64,000 nucleotides of DNA from Bog-473 sp963744225. GTDB lineage: Bacteria; Actinomycetota; Acidimicrobiia; Acidimicrobiales; RAAP-2. Location of the stretch: assembly GCA_963744225.1 (NCBI GenBank), contig CAVUSV010000002.1:117688-181687 (forward strand), given 5' to 3'. The notes beneath the pieces are model-generated. The model made no database searches. It was not told where the DNA came from and saw only the letters and a list, made by a program, of their open reading frames with translations. The translations under genes and the position numbers were made by a program. This document shows, piece by piece, positions 8,166 to 17,574 of this stretch (the stretch's first letter is position 1; every line of letters starts with the position of its first letter).

Positions 8166-10932
8166 TTAGCGGACTTGCTCGGGTACATCTGACACCCTCG
8201 GCGCCTCCGGCATTTCCGCCTCCGAGACCCCGGAGCGCGCGGGCGTATCCCGCCGACCCGCCGGCCGTCTCCGCCGCACGAGCCACACACCAAGCACCAC
8301 GAGCAACAGGGCGGTCGCACCCAGGCTGAGGATGCTCGCCACGAGCAGGTGCGGCGGCCGGTAGTGGAAAGTCACCAGATCGTCCCCCGGTGGGATGTGC
8401 ACCCGCTGAACCAGCTCGAAGGAACCGACCGGAATGTTCTGTGCCCTGCCTCCGTTGACCGAGACGGTCGCTGACCAGCCGGAGTCCCAGGCCACAGAGC
8501 GGACCACATTGGAGGGCGAGGGTGCGTGGACCCGGACCTCCTCGGACTTTGCCGCACTCGAAAGCACCTGTACCGGCAGCGTCCTGCCGGTCGTTGTGGT
8601 CGCCGAGATCGGCCGAGGTGGCTTTCGGAGCGTGAAGAGGGCAAAACCCTGCGAGAAGGCCGCCGACTGCCAAGGGCCCGGCATGAGCGCCGACGACAGC
8701 GAACCACCGAGCTCGTAAAAGTGCCGCCCAACGGAGATCACTGCTCGCTGGGCGGGAAGCGAACCCACCACCTGAACAGACAGCCCCACAACGGCCCCCT
8801 GCGGCAGCCGACCGGTCACGCTCTTGGCGCCGACAGCGAGCGGCACCAATCGCCCCCAGTGCGTCGACCCGTCCGACGACAAACCCCCGAAGCGGACCAA
8901 CGTGCCTGGGCTCGCTGGTTGGGCGAGAACGAGCGTGGCAGCGTCGGGCCGGAGAGATTCCCCGAAGAACCACGAAGCGGTCTGGCCCGTTCGCAGCAGC
9001 GGCCTGGGTCCCGGGTAGAAGGGGTACGCGATGGCGTTGAAGTTGGCTCCGTACCCCCTCGGCAGGAACGGGTCGTTCCCGTAATTCTCAAACACCGGGC
9101 GGATGTCGTCCACGGTACGCGGCATCGATTGCAAAGGCACGAGGAAGTACTCGGGCACGGTCACCACTTCTTGGAGGTCCAGCCGGTCGAGCGCGCCCGA
9201 ACGCGAGCTGGCCGACATCGAGGCCGTCCTGCTCGTGGGTATGCGTGACCGACTCGTAATTCCCGTTCACGATGGAGGCGTAGCCCGACACCGAGGGCAG
9301 CCTGGGAATGATGTTGAGGTCGGGGACGCCCTGCGGACTCCAGGGATAGCTGTAGTAGGTCTGAGGGTCGTAGTTCACCATTCTCCCCCCCGGTGCCAGG
9401 TCTGCCGCCATCACCTGCTCGACCGGTGTGGTCCCGTTCACGAGGTCGTTCGGCGGGGAAATGGCGAGCTGGCTCGTGATCCCCATCAATCCGAGGTCCA
9501 CCGCGACGAAGACCGCGGCCAGCCGTGCCCACGGAATGGTGCCGAGCCAGGGTCGGATCCAGACCAGCCCAGCCGCGACGGCCGTGAAGACGACTGCGAA
9601 AACCGTGGCTTCGCGCACAGTCCCCACAACGAAGACGTTCGCCGGTACTCCAGCGAACACGTGGAGGAGAGAATTGGGTGAGGCAAACGCCCAGATGGCC
9701 AAGGCGGCTGCCAGGCCGAAGGGCACAAGGGCAACGATCCGGTCGTAGCGCCTCGTCCGATCGTGCAGGCGCGGCGCATCGGTGCGGTCGAGCCAGCCCG
9801 CGAACAGCACGCAGATCGCAGTCGCCACCGTGATCAGGTTGCGGCTCTGGAGGCGCTGGTGCCCGTACAGCGGCACACTGTTGAACAGGTGTTCCAGTGG
9901 AGTATTGGAGCCCAGGGCGAGGAGGAAACCGAAGAGCCCGACGGCGTACCAAGTGAGCCGGTCACGCGCCGGCAGCCGGCTCGGCCATCGCCGGTGCACC
10001 AAGGTGAGAATTGCGATGAGGGGCAGCACCCCGAGGTACATGCCGACCTCGGGCAGGTTGTATTGGCTGAAGAACAGGTGTTCGCCGAAACTCCCGTAGC
10101 CGCCGTCGAGGTACGGCACCAACGCGAAGATGCTGAAGGGTGGTGGAAGGCTCCCAGCTGCGGCGAACACGCCACTCCCCCGCTGCGAATTGCGGATCGC
10201 CTCCAGGCCTGGCAGCCACTGAATGGCGGCTAAGGAGAGAGCCAATGCAGTACCCGCGGCACCCCTGGAGAGCACCCGCCACCACCGCTCCCGATTCAGG
10301 CCGGCCGACATCACGGCAAACGCCAGGACAAGGAGTGCCTCGTCGAGCATCGCCTCGGGCGCGCCGCCGAGGATCACCGTCGCGTACGCGATCCCGAACA
10401 CGACGGTCCAGCGCCACCGCCCGTCGCGGACGATGTGCAGGACGGCCAACAACATCCATGGGATTGCCGCGAATCCCTCGGTCATGTCCACGTGGTTGAC
10501 GTGGCTGAGCACCGGTCCTGCGAACGCGAAGGTGGCGGAGGCAAGTATGCACGCCGCGGTCGAGAGGGCAAGCGCCCGGAGGAAGACGTACATCCCGATG
10601 GCGATCGTCGAGAAGAGGATGATCTCGGTGGCCAGCCAGGCGGCGCGGTCCGGCAGGATCGCGAAGAGTCCCGTGAGGGGATGGAACGCGCCGGCATTGA
10701 AGCCGGCCATCAGCGGTGTGCCACTGAAGATGTACTGGTTCCAGAAGGGCAGCTGGCCCTGGCGGTACAGGGAGCCGACCAAGACGTGAAGCGGGTAGTT
10801 CTGCTGGAGATTGTCGCCGGTGATCAGGAGCCGCCCGCCCAGGAGGTCCGGGAGAATGAAGGCGGCGGAAGGGATGGCGATCAGCACGAGGTAGGGCCAT
10901 AGAGGTCCGATGTGTGCTCGTAATCGGTTCAC
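8166..10932 (-). CDS. YfhO-family multi-pass membrane protein (GT-C-like), one frameshift
   Basis: Large membrane protein of about 920 residues, minus strand, GTG start at 10932. The N-terminus shows the YfhO pattern: a first helix, LLITGDNLQQNYPLHV, then GQLPFWNQYIFSGTPL and AGAFHPLTGLFAILP, followed by at least ten hydrophobic helices and a C-terminal periplasmic beta-rich part with one last helix near 8300. YfhO proteins resemble GT-C glycosyltransferases using polyprenyl-linked sugars. The frame changes near 9205: removing one G from a GGG run restores QLAFGALDRLDLQ and a continuous protein. It lies 106 bases after sqdB on the same strand, so the two are likely co-transcribed. Sugar and acceptor are unknown. 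Confidence 0.8.
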
Positions 10933-11038
10933 TAGCGAGGAGCTGCCTTCCGAAGTACCTGGTGCTGCGCCTCTGCCCGGAGATGGCGCGGCGCAATCGG
11001 CGAAAGCTATCCCCCCCTCTGGGAATGTGCCCAGAGAG

Positions 11039-12244
11039 TCATAGGGGTCGCTTCGAAGGGGTTGCCTCCGGTTGTCGCCCCGCCGTTCGGGTGATACTGC
11101 TCGAAGTCGAGCGCCACATCACCTTCGGTTCGAGAGCAACCCGCTCGAGCCGGCCGAGGTGGGAGCGGGCCGTAGACAGCAGGTCGGTCAGCAACTCGTC
11201 ACCCAGCAGGAACGGCAACAGACCGAGGTCGAGCAGTTTCGTATGCGCCGCACGGTAGTAGTGCTCTTCAAGTTCCACCCTCGGGTCGTCCAGATGCACG
11301 ATCTCTGCTCCGCCCGCAGCATCGGAGACCATCTGCGCCAACTGACCGACGGAGAACGACTCGGTGAACTGGTTGAAGACCCGGAACTCCCCCGCCTCCG
11401 GCGGGTTCCGGATCGCCAGCTCAATGCAAGCGAGCGTGTCGCGGATGTCGAGGAAACCGCGAGTCTGTCCGCCCTTGCCGTAGACCGTCAGGGGCTCACG
11501 CGCAGCCGCCTGGACGACAAAGCGATTGAGCACGGTGCCAAAGACGCCGTCGTAGTCAAAGCGGGTCGCAAGATCGGGATGCAAGGTGGTCTCGGGAGTG
11601 GACTGTCCGTACACCACCCCTTGGTTGAGGTCGGTCGAGCGGAGGCCCCAGGCCCGACAGCAAAAGGCGATGTTGTGGCTGTCGTGCACCTTGGAGAGGT
11701 GGTAGAAGCTTCCGGGCTGCTTCGGGAAGGGCAGGACATCAGTGCGCCCTCGGTGGGTGATCTCGATGTAGCCCTCTTCGATGTCGATATTCGGGGTGCC
11801 GTACTCCCCCATCGTCCCCAGCTTCACCAAATGAATCGACGGGTCCACATCCGCGATCGCATAAAGCAGGTTCAGTGTGCCGACAACATTGTTCACCTGG
11901 GTGTACACGGCGTGCTTGCGATCGACCATGGAGTAGGGAGCACTTCGCTGTTCGGCGAAGTGGACGACGGCGTCCGGCCGGAAGCGGCCCACCATGTCGT
12001 AGACGAACTCCTCTTCGGTCAGGTCCCCGATGAAGAGGTCCAGCCGCTTGCCCGCTACGTCCTCCCAGCAATCGACTCGCTGATGCAGCGAGGCGATGGG
12101 CACGAGTGAGTCCACCCCCATTTCAAGGTCATACCCCCGGCGGGCGAAGTTGTCGGCCACTCCGACCTCGTAGCCGGCCGTCGAGAGGTGCAGTGCCGTC
12201 GGCCAGCCCAGATACCCGTCGCCCCCCAGGACTAGAATTCGCAC
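11039..12244 (-). CDS. sqdB: UDP-sulfoquinovose synthase (SqdB/SQD1 family)
   Basis: NAD-dependent SDR-fold enzyme of 401 residues that converts UDP-glucose and sulfite to UDP-sulfoquinovose, the donor for sulfolipid headgroups and sulfonated glycans. Seen: N-terminal GGDGYLGWPTALHLS (nucleotide-binding Gly motif), VHFAEQRSAPYSMVDRKHA, which is characteristic of SQD1, the MGEYGTPN loop, and the catalytic YxxxK in YHLSKVHDSHN. Length and order match plant and bacterial SqdB closely. No canonical sulfoquinovosyltransferase (SqdX/SqdD) sits next to it; instead the YfhO-like protein follows. The start ATG at 12244 faces the mannosyltransferase gene across about 200 bases of regulatory DNA. Confidence 0.93.
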   Translation of the reverse strand: MRILVLGGDGYLGWPTALHLSTAGYEVGVADNFARRGYDLEMGVDSLVPIASLHQRVDCWEDVAGKRLDLFIGDLTEEEFVYDMVGRFRPDAVVHFAEQRSAPYSMVDRKHAVYTQVNNVVGTLNLLYAIADVDPSIHLVKLGTMGEYGTPNIDIEEGYIEITHRGRTDVLPFPKQPGSFYHLSKVHDSHNIAFCCRAWGLRSTDLNQGVVYGQSTPETTLHPDLATRFDYDGVFGTVLNRFVVQAAAREPLTVYGKGGQTRGFLDIRDTLACIELAIRNPPEAGEFRVFNQFTESFSVGQLAQMVSDAAGGAEIVHLDDPRVELEEHYYRAAHTKLLDLGLLPFLLGDELLTDLLSTARSHLGRLERVALEPKVMWRSTSSSITRTAGRQPEATPSKRPL

Positions 12245-12261
12245 CCCGACACCTTCCGTTC

Positions 12262-12378
12262 GTGACAGCGAGATTTCACCTACGTGACAGTCAAAGTCTT
12301 CCCGTGTAGGCTGAGACGAGCCTGAGAATCCTGTTAAGGAACGTTTCGGACCCCCAAAAACGGCTCAAGCTGTGACAG
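12262..12378. promoter_or_regulatory. Divergent sqdB/mannosyltransferase control region with three GTGACAG repeats
   Basis: GTGACAG occurs three times in the same orientation, at 12262, 12284 and 12372, that is 22 and 88 bases apart, both multiples of 11. The middle copy forms a possible -35 (GTGACA, 12284-12289) with TAGGCT (12307-12312) after 17 bases, reading toward the mannosyltransferase. The repeats may be binding sites for a regulator serving both genes. Confidence 0.35.
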
Positions 12379-12450
12379 AATCAATGCAGTTAGATGAAGA
12401 TTTTGTCCCCCGCGTCGGCCAACCGCTGGAGTGCAGGTAAGGAATTCCCG

Positions 12451-14085
12451 ATGGAGCTCGAGTCCCCGAGCACTGCCACCACCTCCATGACATTGCCCGA
12501 AACCGCCGAACCCGTCACGCCAACGCAACCGGCCCCTCGGTTGAGCCTCGCGCGCACCGCCCTGTTGGGCCTCGTCGGCACGACGGCAATCGTTGTTGGA
12601 TCCGTCCTCGGTGGCCAGTCATTCGAGACCCATCTGCCTGGCGCCTGGTTCTTCGGCATGCCCGGAGGGTTGTTCGGTTCAATCGGCACCCACGACTCGC
12701 TCCCGCCGGTCGCTGCCCTTGCGCTGGTATTCGGGGGGCTGATCCTCCTTTCACGTGTCTGGTTCGGATTCCTCCGTCATCTCAACCACAACCACGGCTT
12801 CCCCGTGAAGCGCGTCGTCCTCGTCGTCTCGATCTGGGCCGTGCCGCTGCTTCTCGCCCCGCCGTTGTTCAGCCGCGACGTCTACACCTACTCCGCGCAA
12901 GGCGAGATGATGAGCCACCACATCAACCCGTACGCATACGGGCCTGAGGTGCTCGGGGCGACCCCGTTCAACACGATGGCCGACACGGTGTGGTCCCAGG
13001 CCGAATCGCCCTATGGTCCCACCTTCCTCTCCGCGGACGGTGTCATCGACCAGGCGTCGGGCCACCAGATCCTGGCTGACCTGGTCCTCCTCCGCCTGCT
13101 CGAAGTCGCCGGTATTGCGCTCCTGGTAGCCGCCACACCCACGCTGGCCCGCTCCCTCAAACGGGACCCGGCGCACGCCGTCCTTCTCGGTGCGGGTTCA
13201 CCCCTTGTGCTGTTGTCGTTGGTGGCAGGGTCCCACAACGATGCGTTGATGGTCGGGCTTCTTGTCGCCGGGCTGGCGGTCGCCAAGCGCTTTGGCACGG
13301 TGCCGGGCGTGATCCTGTGCGCGCTCGCCGCCGGCATCAAATCTCCGGCAGCTCTCGGCGTGTTGTTCCTCGGGTGGGTCTGGGCAGGCGCCGGCGCGTC
13401 CACGCGGCGCCGCATAGGGCACACACTCGGCGCCGGATTGATCGCGCTCGCCACGATGGAAGCGATGTCCCTCGTGTCCGGCACGGGTTGGGGCTGGATA
13501 CGCACTACCACAACGGCCAACGCGTCCTTTACCGGTGTGACACCCGTGAACCTCGTTGCGCGGGCGGTCTCCATCTTCAGCCATGTGCTGCAGATCCCGG
13601 TCTCCACCATGGACGTGCGACCTGTCTTCAGTGTGCTCGGGCTCCTCGTTGCGGTGTACGTCGGCTACCGGCTGCTCCTCCGCTCACCGCAAGACGGCGT
13701 CGTTCGCTGCCTCGGCCTCACCTTGTTGGTGTTGGCGCTGCTTGGCCCAATCGTGTGGGCCTGGTACGTGACGTGGGGTCTTGTCGTCCTCGCACCCGCT
13801 GCGGTCGGACGCCTCCGTACGGCGCTCATCGTCATCAGTACGTTCTGGGCATTCGTTGGGATGACATCCGTTCACGCGATCTCTGTGCGGATGCTTCACA
13901 CCAACGTCCTGACCGACCTGCTGCTGGTGGCAATGCTCCTTGCCACCGCCATCATGCCGCTGGCGCAGTTCACAGGTGGAAACGGCCGAGCTCGGCTGCC
14001 CCGTCTGACGCCCGCGCCCGCGCCGGGGGGCGTGCTGGCGGGCGCTGGCGCCGGTGCGCATGCGGGAGCAGGCGCCACCACCTAG
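12451..14085 (+). CDS. Polyprenol-phosphate-mannose-dependent alpha-1,6-mannosyltransferase (MptB-like)
   Basis: GT-C membrane glycosyltransferase of 544 residues that would transfer mannose from polyprenyl-phosphomannose to a lipid-linked glycan at the outer face of the membrane. The ATG at 12451 is preferred because AAGGA lies seven bases upstream; an in-frame ATG at 12394 has no ribosome site. About twelve hydrophobic helices are visible. The catalytic loop SRDVYTYSAQG (about residues 141-151), followed by INPYAYGP, is the MptA/MptB pattern. The last ~40 residues are an Ala/Gly/Pro-rich tail. Divergent from sqdB; it suggests lipomannan-like envelope glycans in this organism. Confidence 0.85.
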   Translation: MELESPSTATTSMTLPETAEPVTPTQPAPRLSLARTALLGLVGTTAIVVGSVLGGQSFETHLPGAWFFGMPGGLFGSIGTHDSLPPVAALALVFGGLILLSRVWFGFLRHLNHNHGFPVKRVVLVVSIWAVPLLLAPPLFSRDVYTYSAQGEMMSHHINPYAYGPEVLGATPFNTMADTVWSQAESPYGPTFLSADGVIDQASGHQILADLVLLRLLEVAGIALLVAATPTLARSLKRDPAHAVLLGAGSPLVLLSLVAGSHNDALMVGLLVAGLAVAKRFGTVPGVILCALAAGIKSPAALGVLFLGWVWAGAGASTRRRIGHTLGAGLIALATMEAMSLVSGTGWGWIRTTTTANASFTGVTPVNLVARAVSIFSHVLQIPVSTMDVRPVFSVLGLLVAVYVGYRLLLRSPQDGVVRCLGLTLLVLALLGPIVWAWYVTWGLVVLAPAAVGRLRTALIVISTFWAFVGMTSVHAISVRMLHTNVLTDLLLVAMLLATAIMPLAQFTGGNGRARLPRLTPAPAPGGVLAGAGAGAHAGAGATT

Positions 14086-14143
14086 GGCGGCCGTCCGTCA
14101 CCTCGAGCGGCCCCCCGCTCGTCCGCGCCGACATGAAGAACGC

Positions 14144-14581
14144 TCAGTCGGCGAGATCGGCCGCCGAGACGACGTGCGTGGGCCGGAGGCGCACCACTAA
14201 CTCGCCCGCGACGCCGTTGCGGGCTCCGTATTCCTCGGCCCGATCGGCGCCCATGTAGCGTGCGCCGATCCGTGTGGCCCAGTGACGAACCTCGGTGAGG
14301 TCGTCGTTGATCTCGGCGACGCCTTCGAGAACGACGAAGCTGAAGGGTGGCTTCTCGTCGTCCACGCACATCGACGCTCTCGGATCACGGGCCAAGTTCC
14401 GTCCCTTCACTGTCGACGTGCCCGTATTGAACACCAACAAGCCATCGTCGTCGACGTCGTACCAAACCGGCGCGACATGGGGCCTTCCGTCCGCGCGTAC
14501 GGTGGCCAATTTTGCGGTCCGCGGCGGCAACGCTCGTAGAAATGCGAGCACCTGCTCCTCGGTCATGTGCTGGTACGGCAT
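14144..14581 (-). CDS. Pyridoxamine-phosphate-oxidase-fold flavin/F420-dependent protein
   Basis: Small split-barrel oxidoreductase of 145 residues. Start taken at the ATG at 14581 (MPYQHMTEEQVLAFL); a longer in-frame reading to 14644 overlaps the previous gene and adds an unconserved basic stretch. Visible are TAKLATVRADGRPHVAPVWYDVDDDG, the KGRNLARDPRASMCVDDEKPPFSFVVLEG region and a C-terminal RLRPTHVVS. These features match Rv1155-type F420- or FMN-binding reductases. It is the last gene of the minus-strand operon that begins near 19.5 kb and probably performs a reduction step on its substrate. Confidence 0.75.
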   Translation of the reverse strand: MPYQHMTEEQVLAFLRALPPRTAKLATVRADGRPHVAPVWYDVDDDGLLVFNTGTSTVKGRNLARDPRASMCVDDEKPPFSFVVLEGVAEINDDLTEVRHWATRIGARYMGADRAEEYGARNGVAGELVVRLRPTHVVSAADLAD

Positions 14582-14613
14582 CAGTCGGCGCCTCGCCGGT
14601 CCCGCGCAGCCGC

Positions 14614-15093
14614 CTACTTTGGCGTTCCACCATGGGTGGAGCACGCTTCGGCCCAGGCTTCGATCATGGGAGCAAAGGCGGCCGGGTTGTACGCATCCTC
14701 CTCGTAGGAGAACTTCATGTCGCCGGCGTAGTGGAGCACGGTGATGTTGTGCGCCTGGTGGACGGAACCGTCTCCGGGGTCCTTCATGCGGTTCTCAATC
14801 CGGCAGACCCACCATCCGCGTTCTTCGTCGCACACACACCACGAATGGGGAAACGAGGTCATCGCCCGGTTGGGCCATTCGGCCATGAGCGGTGCGATCC
14901 ACGCGTAGATCTCCGCTGACCCGTGGAACGTGCCGAACGTGTGCTCCAGGTACACCGCGTCCTCGGTGAAGAGATCGGCCCAGTCACGCCACTCTCCTCG
15001 GGCGGCACATCGGTTGGCCGTGTCCATGAAGTGCTGGTGCGCCCGCTCCAGCTCTTCCCGACTCCATCTGTGCGTCACGACTTCAGTATCCAT
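14614..15093 (-). CDS. SnoaL-like / NTF2-fold protein
   Basis: Protein of 159 residues with the cone-shaped NTF2/SnoaL fold pattern: an N-terminal helix pair (HFMDTANRCAARGEWRDWADLFTEDAVYLEHTFG), then FHGSAEIYAWIAPLM and beta strands around WCVCDEERGWWVCRIENRM. Members are polyketide cyclases, dehydratases or steroid isomerase-like enzymes. Its start overlaps the end of the EthD-like gene by 19 bases, so expression is coupled. No catalytic assignment is possible from sequence alone. Confidence 0.7.
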   Translation of the reverse strand: MDTEVVTHRWSREELERAHQHFMDTANRCAARGEWRDWADLFTEDAVYLEHTFGTFHGSAEIYAWIAPLMAEWPNRAMTSFPHSWCVCDEERGWWVCRIENRMKDPGDGSVHQAHNITVLHYAGDMKFSYEEDAYNPAAFAPMIEAWAEACSTHGGTPK

Positions 15094-15797
15094 TCACTCA
15101 TGGTGACACTTCGGAGCGTGGTGAGGTCGACGAAGGCGTTGATCTCGTCGATCATCTGGGTGATGTGAGCGTTCATGCGGTCCGGATCACCGTCGGCGCA
15201 ATAGAACAGCATGGGTTCGGTCACGTGCTCGAGGGAGGGCCAGCCCTCCTCCACGATGCCCGCCAGAGGAGCGGCCCCGTCGGTGATGGCCCGGAACACG
15301 GCGTTGCGGACATAGCGGGTTCGGGGCTGGATCTCTTCGGTGATGGGTGAGATGCGCGAGTGCCACCTCGTCATCCACTCGTCGAAGGTCTGGTCGGGAT
15401 GCTGCTGCAGGAGCGCCACCGTGAGCACACCGGGTGAGCGCCGGCCGTCAGGCCAGTCCCGAGGCGCCGACCACTGGTTGCCGCCGTAGTCGCGGTACAG
15501 CGACTCGACGACCGAGTAGCCGTCAAGACGCTGGGTGGCGGCCCGGAGCACCTTCTCGAACGGCTCTCGGTAGTCGACAGCATCAAGCCAGAGCGAGACG
15601 AGCGCATGCAGGGGCGTCTCCCCTTCCGGCGTGGGCACCGGTGCTGGAATGTCGCTTTCGGGGTCCCAGACGTCGATGCTGAGGTGCAACGGGTCGAGGG
15701 CCAAGAGATCCGCCGCGACCTCGCCGAGCACTGTGGCTGCCACCTCGGACCTGGTGCGTCGTTCCCCGAGCCACGCCAGGTACATCAGCTTCTCCAT
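15075..15797 (-). CDS. EthD-like dimeric alpha-beta barrel protein
   Basis: Conserved hypothetical protein of 240 residues. It looks like two alpha-beta barrel halves: an N-terminal MEKLMYLAWLGERRTRSE with the domain to about residue 85, and a second from about residue 130 where DQTFDEWMTRWHSRISPITEEIQPRTRYVRNAV resembles the EthD WHxxHxP/xxRYVxN pattern. Such proteins accompany P450 and ring-degrading systems and often have unknown chemistry. Located between an SDR (12 bases upstream) and the SnoaL-like gene (overlapping), in the same operon. A second gene of similar flavour lies at 40274-40921. Confidence 0.55.
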   Translation of the reverse strand: MEKLMYLAWLGERRTRSEVAATVLGEVAADLLALDPLHLSIDVWDPESDIPAPVPTPEGETPLHALVSLWLDAVDYREPFEKVLRAATQRLDGYSVVESLYRDYGGNQWSAPRDWPDGRRSPGVLTVALLQQHPDQTFDEWMTRWHSRISPITEEIQPRTRYVRNAVFRAITDGAAPLAGIVEEGWPSLEHVTEPMLFYCADGDPDRMNAHITQMIDEINAFVDLTTLRSVTMSEWILKS

Positions 15798-15809
15798 GGC
15801 ACCTCCTCG

Positions 15810-16598
15810 CTACCAGGTGAGGCCCAGCGCGTCACGCATCGTGGCCTCGAATTCGGCGTCTCCGAGCGTGCGGCGCGCCTGAAGCACCATGGCGGCGTCC
15901 TTGCCCACCTCCACGCGCAAAGGGGTATCGGGGTCTTCGAGGGCATCGGCCACCGCAGCGCCGACGAGTTCGGGACCGGGCCGCCCCCCGGGCCCGGTCA
16001 GCGTCGTCGCCGTCGCGCCCCACTGGGCGTGGAGGTCGGTGTAGACCGCTGGGCCCGGATAGTCCGCCTGGTGCTTCATTCCCGGGGCGATGTACCCGGG
16101 TTCAATGATGACGACCCTGATTCCGAAGTGCCCAAGCTCGAAATGAAGCGTCTCAGAAATGGCTTCGAGGGCGTGCTTCGAGGCAGCGTAGGCGCCCTCC
16201 AGCGGCGTCCCGATCTTGCCCTGCACCGAACTGATGTTGACCAGAACGCCGCTCCCACGTTCGCGCCAGTGAGGCGTCACGGCCTGGGCCACCCGCAACG
16301 GGCCCAGCGTATTGACGTCAAGAACGCGCGCGAACACGTCGAGCGGGTATGACTCCAGCGGGCCATGGCCCGTCAGCCCTGCGTTGTTGACCACGGCGTC
16401 CAGCTCGCCCGCTTCCTCCACAGCGGTTCGGACCGACTCCGGGTCGCTGACATCGAGCGGGAGTGTCTGGGCCGCCGGGAGGCCCACCAGCAGACTCACG
16501 TCTCGGGCCGTGGCGACGACGTCGTGGCCCCGGCCGGCCAGCACCTCGACGCTCGCTCGGCCGATGGCGCGTCCTGCACCGGTGACGAGAACACGCAC
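15810..16598 (-). CDS. Short-chain dehydrogenase/reductase
   Basis: NAD(P)-dependent oxidoreductase of 262 residues. Cofactor motif LVTGAGRAIGRAS at the N-terminus, VVNNAGLTG after the fourth strand, catalytic serine in NISSVQGK and YxxxK in YAASKHALE. The tail (from EPGYIAPGM onward) is of the classical SDR type acting on hydroxy/keto groups of lipids or steroids. Three bases separate it from the upstream SDR gene, so the two form one transcript with the downstream EthD-like and SnoaL-like genes. Confidence 0.88.
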   Translation of the reverse strand: MRVLVTGAGRAIGRASVEVLAGRGHDVVATARDVSLLVGLPAAQTLPLDVSDPESVRTAVEEAGELDAVVNNAGLTGHGPLESYPLDVFARVLDVNTLGPLRVAQAVTPHWRERGSGVLVNISSVQGKIGTPLEGAYAASKHALEAISETLHFELGHFGIRVVIIEPGYIAPGMKHQADYPGPAVYTDLHAQWGATATTLTGPGGRPGPELVGAAVADALEDPDTPLRVEVGKDAAMVLQARRTLGDAEFEATMRDALGLTW

Positions 16599-16601
16599 TG
16601 T

Positions 16602-17498
16602 TTACGCCTCCGGCCCCGGCACCGGGGGCGCGGCCTGTGCGAGCCCCACCAGCTCTTCGCTCACCTTCCACAGTTGTCGCGCCGCGTCGGGGTCCTGCGC
16701 CCACCGCTTGGGCCGCTTCGCGGTGCATTTCACGAAGTACTCCCCGCTGACGCCGGCCACCTCCGGCGAGGATGCCAAGTAGACGGACGTCCGGGCGCCT
16801 TTGGCCGGGGAGAGAAAGAAGGGGCTGCTGATTTTGATCCCGAAGCCCAAGAGGCCCCGTGCGTCGCCATCCGCCCCGTAGCCCGTCCGCACTGTGCCCG
16901 GGTGCAGCGAGTTGGCGGTCACGCCGCTGCCCTCGAGCCGCCGCGCCAGCTCGAGGGTGAAGAGGATGTTGGCCAACTTCGACTGCCCGTACACGCGCAT
17001 GGGGCGGTAGTGCTTCTCGGACTGGAGATCCCCAAAAGGGATCCCCTTGGGGGCCGATCTGTGCGCGATCGACGCCACGTTGACGACGCGGGACGGGGCG
17101 GAGGCCCGGATCCGCTCGAGCAAGAGGTTGGTCAGGAGGAAGGGCCCGAGATGATTCGTGGCGAAAGTCGCCTCGAACCCATCGACGGTCTGGTCACGCT
17201 CGGTGAGGACCAGGCCCGCGTTGTTGACGAGGACGTCGAGCCGCGGGGCCTGCTCGAGGATCTCGGCCGCACCGCGCCGCACGGACGCCAGGTCGGCAAG
17301 ATCGAAGACCACCAGCTGAACCTGAGCGTCGTCGCCGAGTCGCTGCGCCAGCGCGGCCACCGCGGCACGACCCTTGTCTGCATTGCGAGCGGTCAAGAGG
17401 ACACGTGCGCCCATTGCAGACAAAGCCGCCGCCGTTTCAAAGCCGATACCGGAATTACCCCCCGTGACGACGACCGTTCTCCCCTGCATGTTGGTCAC
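16602..17498 (-). CDS. Short-chain dehydrogenase/reductase (retinol-dehydrogenase-like)
   Basis: NADP-type SDR of 298 residues. TGGNSGIGFETAAALSAMGARVLLTAR, NNAGLVLTERDQTVDGFEATFATNHLGPFLLT and the catalytic YGQSKLANILF with an upstream serine in VNVASIAHRSAP define the WWOX/retinol-dehydrogenase-like SDR subgroup. Start GTG at 17498, or the ATG at 17489. First intact gene after the sulfatase, 76 bases downstream of it, and followed three bases later by another SDR. Substrate unknown; the operon context suggests a cyclic or long-chain alcohol/ketone. Confidence 0.88.
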   Translation of the reverse strand: MTNMQGRTVVVTGGNSGIGFETAAALSAMGARVLLTARNADKGRAAVAALAQRLGDDAQVQLVVFDLADLASVRRGAAEILEQAPRLDVLVNNAGLVLTERDQTVDGFEATFATNHLGPFLLTNLLLERIRASAPSRVVNVASIAHRSAPKGIPFGDLQSEKHYRPMRVYGQSKLANILFTLELARRLEGSGVTANSLHPGTVRTGYGADGDARGLLGFGIKISSPFFLSPAKGARTSVYLASSPEVAGVSGEYFVKCTAKRPKRWAQDPDAARQLWKVSEELVGLAQAAPPVPGPEA

Positions 17499-17574
17499 CG
17501 CGCCCAGCCTCCTCCCATCGAGCAGGCGTCAGCATTCCACACCCGCATGCCCAGGCGGGCCTGCCGGCTCGCTC

